A stretch of DNA of 64,000 nt from positions 20,073 through 84,072 of the forward strand of contig MFGV01000001.1 of assembly GCA_001778375.1 (NCBI GenBank). The letters are read 5' to 3'. The first letter of the stretch is position 1; every line of letters starts with the position of its first letter. Shown piece after piece: positions 39,424 to 47,759 of this stretch. The position numbers and the translations under genes were made by a program. The notes under the pieces are model-generated. The model saw nothing but the letters and a program-made list of their open reading frames with translations. It had not been told where the DNA came from and did not search any database. Source of the DNA: Candidatus Firestonebacteria bacterium RIFOXYD2_FULL_39_29 (GTDB taxonomy: Bacteria; Oederibacteriota; D2-FULL-39-29).

Positions 39424-39453
39424 TTGACTAAGTAATTCAAATTTTGTTATATT
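39424..39453 (+). promoter_or_regulatory. promoter of the plus-strand sensor gene
   Basis: TTGACT (39424-39429), 18 nt, TATATT (39448-39453). Its -10 overlaps the -10 of the divergent pilT promoter. Confidence 0.55.
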
Positions 39454-39479
39454 ATAGCACAGAATCGAGTCAGATTCAA
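39451..39479 (-). promoter_or_regulatory. pilT promoter
   Basis: Minus strand TTGAAT (39474-39479), 17 nt, TATAAT (39451-39456). Confidence 0.75.
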
Positions 39480-39501
39480 TCACAGGTACTTAAGGGGAAT
39501 A

Positions 39502-40284
39502 ATGAAAACAAGAGCCGGCCTTTTAATGATGTGTTGTATTATTTATACAGGAATTACTTTCCTTCTTATCAATCACACTATTGATGGTTTTTTATTATCT
39601 GAGTCAAAAAAACGAGAAGATTTGAGATTGGAATGGCTTAAAAATGAAATTTCCAGGTACTCTATTTCCGAAGACGATATAATGCTTAATAATTCTTTAG
39701 AGAACCTGATAAAACAACCGGAAGTTTTAAAAATCACTATCAGTCAACAAGGCAGGATAATAGCAGACAGCGATCCTGCAGATATTAATTCAAAATCTTT
39801 ATTTATCCAGCAGTTAACTCCCGAAGAAGGAAAAAATAATATATTATTCCGGCAGGAGGACTATAGATTCGGAGGAAAAGAATACAAGCTGACTTTAAAA
39901 ATAAATAATATTCTTTCAAAAGCTTTAATGGATTCTTTAATGATAAACTTAGGCGTCTCTTTTCTTATATTTCTACTGCTGACATTATTTATTATTTCCA
40001 GGGGTAAAGACAAGCCGAATATTAACGCATCTCCATTAATTCGAAAAGAAAGCTTTTTTTTCTTCAAGGAAGAGGATTTATTAATTTCAAATTCCGCTAT
40101 TGTTCTTATTCTGTCCGGGGACAATCAGGTATTAAAAGCCAGCAAAAAAGCTTTTGAGACTTTTGGTTATGATATTAAAGGGAAATATATTACAGAGCTC
40201 ATGAGTCTCAGCATAATTAAAGAATACTTTTCAGAAGGAAAAAAACCTCTCACTGCAAATGGAAAAAAATATTTTATACTTTAA
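39502..40284 (+). CDS. two-helix membrane sensor ending in a PAS-like domain
   Basis: 260 residues. Helix 1 (about 5-27), a periplasmic segment of about 120 residues, helix 2 (about 145-167), then a cytoplasmic part whose end (SAIVLILSGDNQVLKASKKA, FGYDIKGKYITELM) looks like the first half of a PAS domain. No kinase, cyclase or methyl-accepting domain follows; the stop is genuine TAA. It looks like the sensor half of a signalling protein. AAGGGG precedes the ATG. The downstream stem aaggc-atca-gcctt (40331-40344) could terminate both converging transcripts. Confidence 0.7.
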   Translation: MKTRAGLLMMCCIIYTGITFLLINHTIDGFLLSESKKREDLRLEWLKNEISRYSISEDDIMLNNSLENLIKQPEVLKITISQQGRIIADSDPADINSKSLFIQQLTPEEGKNNILFRQEDYRFGGKEYKLTLKINNILSKALMDSLMINLGVSFLIFLLLTLFIISRGKDKPNINASPLIRKESFFFFKEEDLLISNSAIVLILSGDNQVLKASKKAFETFGYDIKGKYITELMSLSIIKEYFSEGKKPLTANGKKYFIL

Positions 40285-40336
40285 GCACTGCCTTTTAAAA
40301 GTACTCATCTGAAGTCAAACAAAGATAAATAAGGCA

Positions 40337-41413
40337 TCAGCCTTTTAGAAGAATCTCAATTTTCTCTTTATCTTCAGGATAACTCAGGACATTAAAGCTC
40401 ACTATAATTTTTACTTTTTCAGAAGCGCTTTCCTGTTGAAAGAATAGTTTCCGTTTTTTATACCCCACAACCAAATCATTCTTCTCCACCTGACTTTTTA
40501 TACGATTTAACACCGTTAAAACTTCCTTCTGCCCTGTTTTATACAGTAAAACAGCAATAACATTATCATACCTTGCTACAATATCATAGACTCTTGTTCC
40601 CTTCTTTATAATTTCCCCGGCAGCACAAAGTAACGCGATCTTAAGTTTTGACTCTGCAACTTCAGGTTCAATGTTAATCATCACTACTGCAACACCTTCT
40701 TTAAACCTTGAAGCCTTATTAAGGAGCTCCTTCAACCGGGCAAGAAAATACATTTTATTAAAAAAGCCGGTTTCCCTGTCCACTAAATTTCTACTGATAT
40801 AATAATTTAATTCTGCGTTTTGATCTTTGGTAGCAAAGCTGTATACAATAGTAGTAATAACAATGCCTCCTGTTACAAAAACGAGAAGGAACAAAGATAG
40901 TAAAACAAATTTTGACGAAACGATTTTAATATTTGCAATCTTATCATCAATGTCTTTTTGTATTATTACGGCTAAATCGGACATCTCAGAAAAAGCTTCT
41001 TTTTCAAGAGAAATCTTAATATTTATCATCTTAATGTATTTAGTTTCATCCCTGCCTGACTTTTTAAATCCTTTCGAGATCTCAATATTCTTATTGATGA
41101 GTTCTAGAATATTTTTTACCTTCTCCTTGGCCGGCTCACTCTGCGTCATTTCGAGAATCTTTTTAGCCTTTGCCCCTGCATCCTTAAGTCTTTCAATACC
41201 TGTATCTGAGCTCATTCCAGAATTGGTCATATAACGGGAAAATTCCATTCTTGCTAAAGCAATATCAGTGAGTACATCCTTGTTAAGCCGGTCAACGACA
41301 ATGAGAGTATCCTGTATTTTACCTATTTCGGAATTTAAAACAAAACTATTAGAAAAACCCACAAAAGAAAGAAAAAGCGTAACAACTATAAGAGCTATAA
41401 GCCAATTTTTCAT
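40337..41413 (-). CDS. membrane protein with degenerate GGDEF-like domain
   Basis: About 358 residues. Helices at about 5-25 and 170-195 flank a helical periplasmic sensor (about 35-165). The cytoplasmic part has the GGDEF fold signature DRETGFFNKMYFLARLKELL, but the catalytic loop reads RYDNVIAVLL where active enzymes have RYGGDEFAVLL. It should therefore not make cyclic di-GMP; a binding or scaffolding role is possible. Start ATG 41413 behind GGAGGT. It follows the M23 peptidase gene and converges with the sensor gene. Confidence 0.75.
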   Translation of the reverse strand: MKNWLIALIVVTLFLSFVGFSNSFVLNSEIGKIQDTLIVVDRLNKDVLTDIALARMEFSRYMTNSGMSSDTGIERLKDAGAKAKKILEMTQSEPAKEKVKNILELINKNIEISKGFKKSGRDETKYIKMINIKISLEKEAFSEMSDLAVIIQKDIDDKIANIKIVSSKFVLLSLFLLVFVTGGIVITTIVYSFATKDQNAELNYYISRNLVDRETGFFNKMYFLARLKELLNKASRFKEGVAVVMINIEPEVAESKLKIALLCAAGEIIKKGTRVYDIVARYDNVIAVLLYKTGQKEVLTVLNRIKSQVEKNDLVVGYKKRKLFFQQESASEKVKIIVSFNVLSYPEDKEKIEILLKG

Positions 41414-41443
41414 CAAACCTCCGATAAATATTAGTCTTTAAAA

Positions 41444-41470
41444 GTCCATAACGTCTGTAATGTCCATAAA
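41444..41470. repeat. three tandem nonamers
   Basis: gtccataac, gtctgtaat, gtccataaa in exact 9-nt register, just upstream of the GGDEF-like gene. Confidence 0.7.
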
Positions 41471-41485
41471 AGTTTCAATCTGGAA

Positions 41486-42652
41486 CTATTTGGTTCCTGA
41501 TAACATTAATGTTGGATCTACAAGTTTCCCGGACCTATCCCAAACCGTAAAATGCAGATGAATTCCTGTAGAACGACCTGTACTGCCTGCTTGCGCTATA
41601 ATATGGCCTTTCTTCACTTTCTGTCCTGAAACCACATAAAGCTTTGAGTTATGACCGTACAATGTTGTATATCCATTGTCGTGTTTAATCTTTACCATGT
41701 AACCAAACCCGCCATATATACCTGAAAAAACAACTACGCCTGAAGCTACAGCGCATATCTTATCACCGGAAAAAGCCTTAATATCCACGCCATCATGAAA
41801 AGATTTTTCACCGGTAAAAGGATCGCTGCGCACTTTCATTTTAGATGTGTATTTTCTTCCGCCATTGAATATAGGAGGACCAAATAATCTGGCTAGAGCA
41901 TATTGAGCTTTCATCTCTTCGGTCATATCAACAGGTTCAACACCCGGAATATAAATATAATCATCTTTTTTTATCGTTCTTGTCTGACTATAATTATCTT
42001 GAAGTTTTTTCTCTGTTATTTCATACAATGAAGCTATACTTTTGACAGTTTCTTTATCCTGCGCCTTATGTTTGACCCCTTTTCCCGGAATAAAAACATA
42101 GTCGCCCTCTTTTATCCCCTTTGACAGATCATTATTATTTTGCAGTTTCTTTTCCGTTACTCCGTAAGACAAAGCAATATTTTCAACGGTTTCTTTCTCT
42201 TTTACTTTGTGCAAAACGCCTTTTTCGCTTATTATAATTATCTCCTGATTTAATTTTAATTTTGTAAGCGATTTCAGATAAGAATTTGCACCGACAATGC
42301 TATCTATATTTATATTGAAATGTTTTGCTAAAAGCCAAAGGTTATCATTTGCTTTCAACCGGTATTTCATTACTCCCAGATGCTTAGCAAGAAGACGCTC
42401 AATAACCTCTTCATAATATGGCCCGAGATTTCTGGTATAACCTTTTTCTGCCAAATCCTGCAAAGTTTTTTCAGTCTCCTCTGCAGAATAGATAACAGCC
42501 AATCTCTTATGTTCAAAACTAACAGGTCCCTCAATAATACTAAGAATAACAAAGCCTGTCCAAATAAGAAATAGAAAACCCAAAGGAATAACAAAGTATT
42601 TATAATTATTCCTTATTATCTCGCCGGTCTTGCCGGTAAAATCAACCAGCAT
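41486..42652 (-). CDS. M23 endopeptidase with LysM repeats
   Basis: 388 residues. One N-terminal helix (about 20-40), then three LysM-like repeats (about 96-240: LKANDNLWLLAKHFNINIDS, VKEKETVENIALSYGVTEKK, AQDKETVKSIASLYEITEKK), and a C-terminal M23 domain with FHDGVDIKA, TLYGHNSKL and GIHLHFTVWD, the zinc-binding His/Asp set. A peptidoglycan-binding cell-wall hydrolase facing outwards. Ribosome-binding site AAGGGG. Confidence 0.93.
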   Translation of the reverse strand: MLVDFTGKTGEIIRNNYKYFVIPLGFLFLIWTGFVILSIIEGPVSFEHKRLAVIYSAEETEKTLQDLAEKGYTRNLGPYYEEVIERLLAKHLGVMKYRLKANDNLWLLAKHFNINIDSIVGANSYLKSLTKLKLNQEIIIISEKGVLHKVKEKETVENIALSYGVTEKKLQNNNDLSKGIKEGDYVFIPGKGVKHKAQDKETVKSIASLYEITEKKLQDNYSQTRTIKKDDYIYIPGVEPVDMTEEMKAQYALARLFGPPIFNGGRKYTSKMKVRSDPFTGEKSFHDGVDIKAFSGDKICAVASGVVVFSGIYGGFGYMVKIKHDNGYTTLYGHNSKLYVVSGQKVKKGHIIAQAGSTGRSTGIHLHFTVWDRSGKLVDPTLMLSGTK

Positions 42653-42664
42653 CAGAGCCCCTTT

Positions 42665-43627
42665 CTACGCCCACCACAATTTATCAAGCTTTTCTTTAAT
42701 CACACAATCTTTAAGAAAAGTTACAGCCTTTTTAAAGCCTTCATCTTTTGACATTAAGGCATCTTCGTGTTCAATAGACATGACATAATTATATCCGTTT
42801 GCAATTAACGCACTCACGATACTCTTCCATTCGTATTGATCATGACCATATCCGACGGTCCTAAAAAGCCAGGAACGTTCAGCAGCCTTTGACATATCTT
42901 TAGTATCTAAAACCCCGTTTAACGCCGTATTATGTTCGTCCATCCTGGTATCTTTAGCATGAACGTGGTAAATAACACCCTTAAGCGCTCCTATTGCCAG
43001 AACAGGGTCAATCCCCTGCCAATAGAGATGGCTGGGGTCAAAATTTGCTCCGATATTATTCCCGCAATTTTTCCTAAGCTTGAGAAGCGTCTCAGGATTA
43101 TAAACTGCAAAGTTAGGATGCATTTCTAAGGCTATCTTAATACCATGTATTTTACAGAAATTTGATGCTTTCTTCCAATATGGAATTAATACTTTTTCCC
43201 ACTGATATGTTAATGCATCAGAATGTTCATTAGGCCATCCGTAAGTTATCCAGTTTGGCGTCTTATCACCTTTTACACCGCCCGGTAGTCCGGAAAAACA
43301 TGCCACAGTTTCTACCCCGAGTTCTTTTGCAAGCAAAACTGTCTTTTTAAAAGTTTCATCATGCGCTTTCGCTATTTTTCCAATCGGATGTACAGGGTTC
43401 CCATGGCAGGAAAGAGTTGATATAATCAAACCCCTTTTTGTAATTGCCTGTTTAAAGGTCTTAGCTTTGTTTTTATCTTTTAAAAGATCACCGGGATTGC
43501 AATGTGAATTCCCGGGATAATTACCGCAACCAAGTTCAACCGCTTCAACACCATTTTCAACCAAAACATCCAAAGTCTCTTCAATATTTTTTTCCGAATA
43601 CAAGACAGTAAACAAACCAATTTTCAT
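42665..43627 (-). CDS. sugar phosphate isomerase/epimerase (xylose isomerase-like TIM barrel)
   Basis: 320 residues. The likely metal ligands are in IALEMHPNF, GANFDPSHLYW, YHVHAKDTR and MSIEHEDA, the Glu-Asp-His-Glu set of the IolE/DTE-like superfamily. Such proteins in carbohydrate-rich genomes often act with Gfo/Idh oxidoreductases. Ribosome-binding site AAGGAGG. 12 bp separates it from the M23 gene. Confidence 0.88.
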   Translation of the reverse strand: MKIGLFTVLYSEKNIEETLDVLVENGVEAVELGCGNYPGNSHCNPGDLLKDKNKAKTFKQAITKRGLIISTLSCHGNPVHPIGKIAKAHDETFKKTVLLAKELGVETVACFSGLPGGVKGDKTPNWITYGWPNEHSDALTYQWEKVLIPYWKKASNFCKIHGIKIALEMHPNFAVYNPETLLKLRKNCGNNIGANFDPSHLYWQGIDPVLAIGALKGVIYHVHAKDTRMDEHNTALNGVLDTKDMSKAAERSWLFRTVGYGHDQYEWKSIVSALIANGYNYVMSIEHEDALMSKDEGFKKAVTFLKDCVIKEKLDKLWWA

Positions 43628-43653
43628 GACTATTACCTCCTTTTAAAATAATT

Positions 43654-43681
43654 ACAAATGACAAACGACAAAATACAATAT
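43654..43681. repeat. four tandem heptamers
   Basis: acaaatg, acaaacg, acaaaat, acaatat in exact 7-nt register upstream of the isomerase gene. Confidence 0.7.
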
Positions 43682-43714
43682 ATTGAATTATATATAGTTC
43701 ATTATATTATAATC

Positions 43715-43735
43715 GTATTTTGTACTTTGTGCTTA
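43715..43735. repeat. three tandem heptamers
   Basis: gtatttt, gtacttt, gtgctta. A related run (cgtactt, tatactt) lies near 23664 in the recG-rsmD gap. Confidence 0.6.
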
Positions 43736-43774
43736 CATTCAGATCTCAGGACCTAGCACCTGTTCTAATATAAA

Positions 43775-43800
43775 AGCGCGGAGAATACTTACTCCGCGCT
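43775..43800 (-). terminator. intrinsic terminator after the FecR-domain gene
   Basis: Perfect 9-bp GC-rich stem agcgcggag (43775-43783) and ctccgcgct (43792-43800). On the minus strand it is followed by TTTATATTA, 45 bp beyond the stop codon. Confidence 0.85.
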
Positions 43801-43844
43801 CTATTTTAACATAAAAACCATCTAAGATTGCTACTTAAAATTTA

Positions 43845-45206
43845 CTAGTTAACTTCTATTTCTATTCTACTCATAGAAACACCGACAACATTAAGCTTAA
43901 TATCTTTCAGATTTATTTCAGCTACTTTTTCCGCTAAAGTAAGGCTGTCACCTGAAAAAGTCGCCGTAAGTAACGCCCTTCCGCCCACAAAGGATATCTG
44001 ATTTACATTTTTTGCTCCTGAAATATCGGCTATGGCATTTCTTACTGCCTCCACTTTTTCAAAAGTCACATTGTACAGGGAAATATTAATAGAAGCTCCC
44101 TTCGCTGCTTCTTTTTTCCAGGATTTTACGATATCGTCATTAATAGCCGCTACAAGCTTTGAAGAAGACTTTCTTACCGCACCATTAAAGGCCCCCTGTT
44201 CCATTATATCAGGATGGCGATCCTGACTCTGCTTTGCCCCAACCATTTCAGCCGTATCACACTTTACAACTCTAATAGCCATATCAGAGATTCCTGTAGT
44301 CATGCCATAACCCGCATCAGTCTTTAATGCTGAAGCATCTACCTGTCCTGTAATAATTATATCTGCGCCAAACTCAAGACCCGCCGCCGCCGCTTTCCGG
44401 CCGTCTTTATCATCTGACAACGCCGCCTTAAATTTTTCGTTTTCACGAATTTGATTTAAGGTAGTTTGATCAATAACGGAATAAAGATAATTTTTCAGAA
44501 GTTCTTCAGCAAAAATAACTTCGGACAAAGGGATCATAGAGAGCTGACCATTCTTTCTTTCCGTAAAAACAACCATCACCCGTATTTTATCCCTGTTTTT
44601 ATTCCACTTTACCCAATCGTCTTTTGCATCTTCAGTTTCGTCAAACTTGGCTTTCAAAAATTCTTTTGAGGCCACCTTTTCAGATTTTTTTACCTCTTCT
44701 TCCTTCCCGTCTTTTGTCACAGCTACTAAACCGTCATAAACATTTACTGTGGCTTCGCCGTCTTTATCAACATCCGCCCGATATGTCGTACCTTTTACTG
44801 CCGCAGTAACTTTAGGAGTGACTATCCTTGCATCCCTTGGATTACTGTCCAGAGTTTTCTTTATATTCATCCAGACGCGTCCAAAGATAACTTTCATAGT
44901 TGATTTATCAGTACCGTTTTCCTGTTTCATTTCTTCAATAACAACCGAAGAATTATCTCCTATCCTGAAATTTGACCCGTCTTCCAGCTTTAACTCCACT
45001 TTACTGTCTGCTGCAGTTTCTATTTTATCACCCGGAAGAAGAGTCATTCCAAGTTTTGCACTCACCGGACTCGTATCCATTTTTTTGGTAATCTTGACCG
45101 TTCCCTTCAAGTATCCGACTACTGCCTTTTTTTGAGTTTCTTCAGCAATACTCATATTAGAAAAAATAAGCATTGCCGCACATACCAATCCTATTAATCT
45201 TTTCAT
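43845..45206 (-). CDS. secreted FecR-domain protein with LpoB/FlgT-like C-terminus
   Basis: 453 residues with a signal peptide (MKRLIGLVCAAMLIFSNMSIA). A FecR domain (about 40-160) shows GDKIETAADSKVELKLEDGS and IVTPKVTAAVKGTTYRADVD. The C-terminal half (about 205-350: LLKNYLYSVIDQTTLNQIRE, EFGADIIITGQVDASAL) resembles the CsgG/LpoB/FlgT fold. Start is ATG 45206 with GGGAGGA; an in-frame codon 30 nt upstream would add residues ahead of the signal peptide. No FecI/FecA partners are present. Probably an envelope protein. Confidence 0.82.
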   Translation of the reverse strand: MKRLIGLVCAAMLIFSNMSIAEETQKKAVVGYLKGTVKITKKMDTSPVSAKLGMTLLPGDKIETAADSKVELKLEDGSNFRIGDNSSVVIEEMKQENGTDKSTMKVIFGRVWMNIKKTLDSNPRDARIVTPKVTAAVKGTTYRADVDKDGEATVNVYDGLVAVTKDGKEEEVKKSEKVASKEFLKAKFDETEDAKDDWVKWNKNRDKIRVMVVFTERKNGQLSMIPLSEVIFAEELLKNYLYSVIDQTTLNQIRENEKFKAALSDDKDGRKAAAAGLEFGADIIITGQVDASALKTDAGYGMTTGISDMAIRVVKCDTAEMVGAKQSQDRHPDIMEQGAFNGAVRKSSSKLVAAINDDIVKSWKKEAAKGASINISLYNVTFEKVEAVRNAIADISGAKNVNQISFVGGRALLTATFSGDSLTLAEKVAEINLKDIKLNVVGVSMSRIEIEVN

Positions 45207-45228
45207 AACTTCCTCCCGTTTTAAAAAC

Positions 45229-45271
45229 GATTTCACTGATTACAACACTTTCGGATTCCACTGATACAAGC
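45229..45271. repeat. dispersed 43-bp repeat, copy 2
   Basis: About 37 of 43 positions match 23519-23561, ending in the shared ggattccactgatacaagc. It lies just upstream of the FecR gene, between its ribosome-binding site and promoter. The remaining gap to 45511 shows no gene. Confidence 0.7.
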
Positions 45272-45295
45272 TTATAAAATTATTACTATCAATAT

Positions 45296-45323
45296 TTTAT
45301 AACAAACTCATGCCCTTTTGCAA
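45296..45323 (-). promoter_or_regulatory. probable promoter of the FecR-domain gene
   Basis: Minus strand TTGCAA (45318-45323), 16 nt, TATAAA (45296-45301). The leader would include the dispersed repeat. Confidence 0.5.
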
Positions 45324-45511
45324 GGTAAGGTTTTTAACATATTAAAGAAAGCTCACAAACCTTTGCTCACAATTAACACCTCTTTAAAACCTGATTGTCC
45401 TGTTATTTACAGCATTTTATCAAATATCTGAGATTAAGCTTATACCTTTTAGATTACTAATTCTAATGTTTTGTTCAGATATATTTTAGCTCCGGCTGGC
45501 GCGTTTTCAAA

Positions 45512-47533
45512 TTAACCTGCAAATATACTTCTATCAAAATTATTTTCGGTCAATAATATTTCATCAATAAAACCGGGAATTATTCCGGAAGGCAGAAGCG
45601 CACCCGAAACCATGCCGTTTTCGGAACTTCCGGTCTGCTTAAAAACGAACAAATCTTGAGTAGTTATCATATCACCTTCCATTCCTGCTACTTCAGTAAT
45701 ATGCGTAATTTTTCTCGTCCCGTCCTTAAATCTTTCCTGATGAACGATTAAATCAACAGCTGACGAGATCTGTTCCCTTATAGCCTTTAATGGCAGCTCC
45801 ATTCCTGACATCAGTACCATTGTTTCGAGACGGGCCAAGGTATCTCTTGGAGAATTACTGTGAAGAGTTGTCAAGGAACCATCATGTCCTGTATTCATCG
45901 CCTGGAGCATATCCAGAGCTTCACCACCGCGGCATTCCCCTACTACAATCCTATCGGGACGCATTCTTAATGTATTTTTCACCAGCTCCCGTATAGTAAC
46001 CGCTCCCTTCCCTTCTACATTTGGAGGGCGGGATTCCAACGTAATTACATGTTCCTGCGGCAAATTAAGCTCGGCTGAATCTTCGATGGTAATGATTCTT
46101 TCATCTTTTGGGATAAAAGAGGAAACGATATTCAGTAATGTTGTCTTACCCGAGCCGGTACCGCCGCTTATCACTATATTTTTTCTTGAAAGAACACACA
46201 CTCTTAAAAATCCGGCAGCAGCTCTCGTAATAGAACCAAAATTTATAAGGTCTTTCGTTTCCAGCCGTTCTTTTGAAAATTTTCTTATCGTAAGCGAAGG
46301 TCCCTTTAGAGCCAAAGGCGGTATTATTGCATTTACTCTGGAGCCGTCTAAAAGACGCGCATCTACCATTGGAGCACTTTCGTCTATTCTCCGTCCAATC
46401 GGAGCAACAATTCTTTCTATGCACGCAAGAAGCTGTTTATCCGATACAAACTTCTTACCGGATAAAGTTATTTTCCCTCTCTTTTCCACGTAAACCTGAT
46501 CTTTATTATTAACCATTATTTCAGTAATTTCAGGATCAGAAAGCAGGTCTTCTAAAGGCCCCAGGCCAAGGGCTTCCTGAAGAATTTCTTTCATCAATAT
46601 TTCTCTTTCCTTTTTACCTTTCGGTTCTATTATGTCTGCCGCGAATATCTCTTCGATCACTTTCCGGACTATAACTTTAAGTTCATCCCTTTTCTTCAAA
46701 TCAATAAAACTCTCAATATCAATATTCATTCCTGAAAGAATCTTAATAAGCTTAAGGTGTATTTTTTCTTTAAGAGCTGTCTCATCAATAATGTACTTTG
46801 AAACTACTTCAGCCCCTTTAAAAACGGCTGAGACGGATTTTGAGGTTCCCACGATTCTTGCAAGTCCCTTTAGCGCAACAGAAATTGAAGAATTCGGTTC
46901 TGATAGAACTATTGGTTTTCCGCTATTCACGCTCACACTTGCTTCAAGACCAAAAGGAATAGAACAAACTATCTGACGATGGAGCATATTTTCAACAGTT
47001 TTTTCGTCCATACCAAGGGAGGAGTGAGTTTTATTTAATATTAATTTTACTTTATCAAAATTAATATGAAATTCCACAAGCTTAGAGAGTGTCTTCTCCG
47101 CAGCTTTAAGAGAAATTAAATCAGGTGTAACCACCAAAAATATCAAAGAAGAGCTTTCAAACATTTTCGTCATATTCTTTATCGGAGCACCGGCATCAAA
47201 GATTATATTGTTAAAACCAGAGAGAATAAGCTCTGTAAAAGGATCTAAACCCTCTGTTTCCATATAATCCACAGTAGCACAGGAAAGACCTGAGGAGTGC
47301 AAGGGAAGCAAACTTAAAAGAACTTCAGGATCCAACTTTGCCCTAAAAAGTTTTTGAGATGACTGATCCAGTTCTAAATTCAGCAAAACCGAAGAAGAAT
47401 CAGTTTCCGTGGACAATAATACAGTTTTTTCAGAACTCGCAAGGCAAACAGAAAGATTAGCAGAAATAAACGAACTCCCGTTTCCGCTTTTTGATGAAAT
47501 AAGAGATATAATTTTCCCCTTGTTAAGTACCAT
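45512..47533 (-). CDS. CpaE-like/CpaF fusion ATPase
   Basis: 673 residues. Residues 7-230 are a MinD/CpaE-like domain (KIISLISSKSGNGSSFISAN, IIFDAGAPI, LILNKTHSSLG). Its P-loop reads SKSGNGSS, lacking the lysine of the GKS/T motif, so ATP hydrolysis there is doubtful. Residues about 260-640 are a TadA/CpaF secretion ATPase with intact Walker A SGGTGSGKTT (K463), IEDSAELNLPQEHV, RMRPDRIVVGECRGGEALDM and the His box TTLHSNSPRD. CpaE and CpaF are usually separate tad-locus proteins; no other tad gene is here. The promoter places transcription start at the ATG. Confidence 0.9.
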   Translation of the reverse strand: MVLNKGKIISLISSKSGNGSSFISANLSVCLASSEKTVLLSTETDSSSVLLNLELDQSSQKLFRAKLDPEVLLSLLPLHSSGLSCATVDYMETEGLDPFTELILSGFNNIIFDAGAPIKNMTKMFESSSLIFLVVTPDLISLKAAEKTLSKLVEFHINFDKVKLILNKTHSSLGMDEKTVENMLHRQIVCSIPFGLEASVSVNSGKPIVLSEPNSSISVALKGLARIVGTSKSVSAVFKGAEVVSKYIIDETALKEKIHLKLIKILSGMNIDIESFIDLKKRDELKVIVRKVIEEIFAADIIEPKGKKEREILMKEILQEALGLGPLEDLLSDPEITEIMVNNKDQVYVEKRGKITLSGKKFVSDKQLLACIERIVAPIGRRIDESAPMVDARLLDGSRVNAIIPPLALKGPSLTIRKFSKERLETKDLINFGSITRAAAGFLRVCVLSRKNIVISGGTGSGKTTLLNIVSSFIPKDERIITIEDSAELNLPQEHVITLESRPPNVEGKGAVTIRELVKNTLRMRPDRIVVGECRGGEALDMLQAMNTGHDGSLTTLHSNSPRDTLARLETMVLMSGMELPLKAIREQISSAVDLIVHQERFKDGTRKITHITEVAGMEGDMITTQDLFVFKQTGSSENGMVSGALLPSGIIPGFIDEILLTENNFDRSIFAG

Positions 47534-47538
47534 AATAT

Positions 47539-47567
47539 ATTATAATGTATTTGTAATTATATTTCAA
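47539..47567 (-). promoter_or_regulatory. promoter giving a leaderless cpaEF-like mRNA
   Basis: Minus strand TTGAAA (47562-47567), 17 nt, TATAAT (47539-47544), then five bases and the ATG at 47533. No ribosome-binding site exists between. Confidence 0.7.
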
Positions 47568-47605
47568 TATTTTTAATTGTAAAAGTTATTTAAATTCAAA
47601 AGTGA

Positions 47606-47634
47606 TTGAAATTATCAGGCTTAAATGCTAATAT
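47606..47634 (+). promoter_or_regulatory. tRNA-Leu promoter
   Basis: TTGAAA (47606-47611), 17 nt, TAATAT (47629-47634), 20 bp before the tRNA. Confidence 0.6.
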
Positions 47635-47654
47635 TAATAACGATATTGAAATTA

Positions 47655-47738
47655 GCCGGGATGGCGGAACTGGTAGACGCAGAGGACTCAAAATCCTCCG
47701 TTCGCAAGGGCATGAGAGTTCAATTCTCTCTCCCGGCA
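47655..47738 (+). tRNA. tRNA-Leu (anticodon CAA)
   Basis: Acceptor gccggga/tcccggc with discriminator A, D-arm with ggtagac, anticodon arm gagga-ctcaaaa-tcctc giving CAA, a long variable arm (ttcgcaaggg), T-loop ttcaatt. CCA is not encoded, unlike the tRNA-Pro at 28675. Confidence 0.95.
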
Positions 47739-47759
47739 TTTTGATCAAGGTTAATAGAA

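Noticed and set aside
40337..41413. Active diguanylate cyclase
   Set aside because: The GGDEF loop is replaced by YDNVI, so the catalytic residues are missing.
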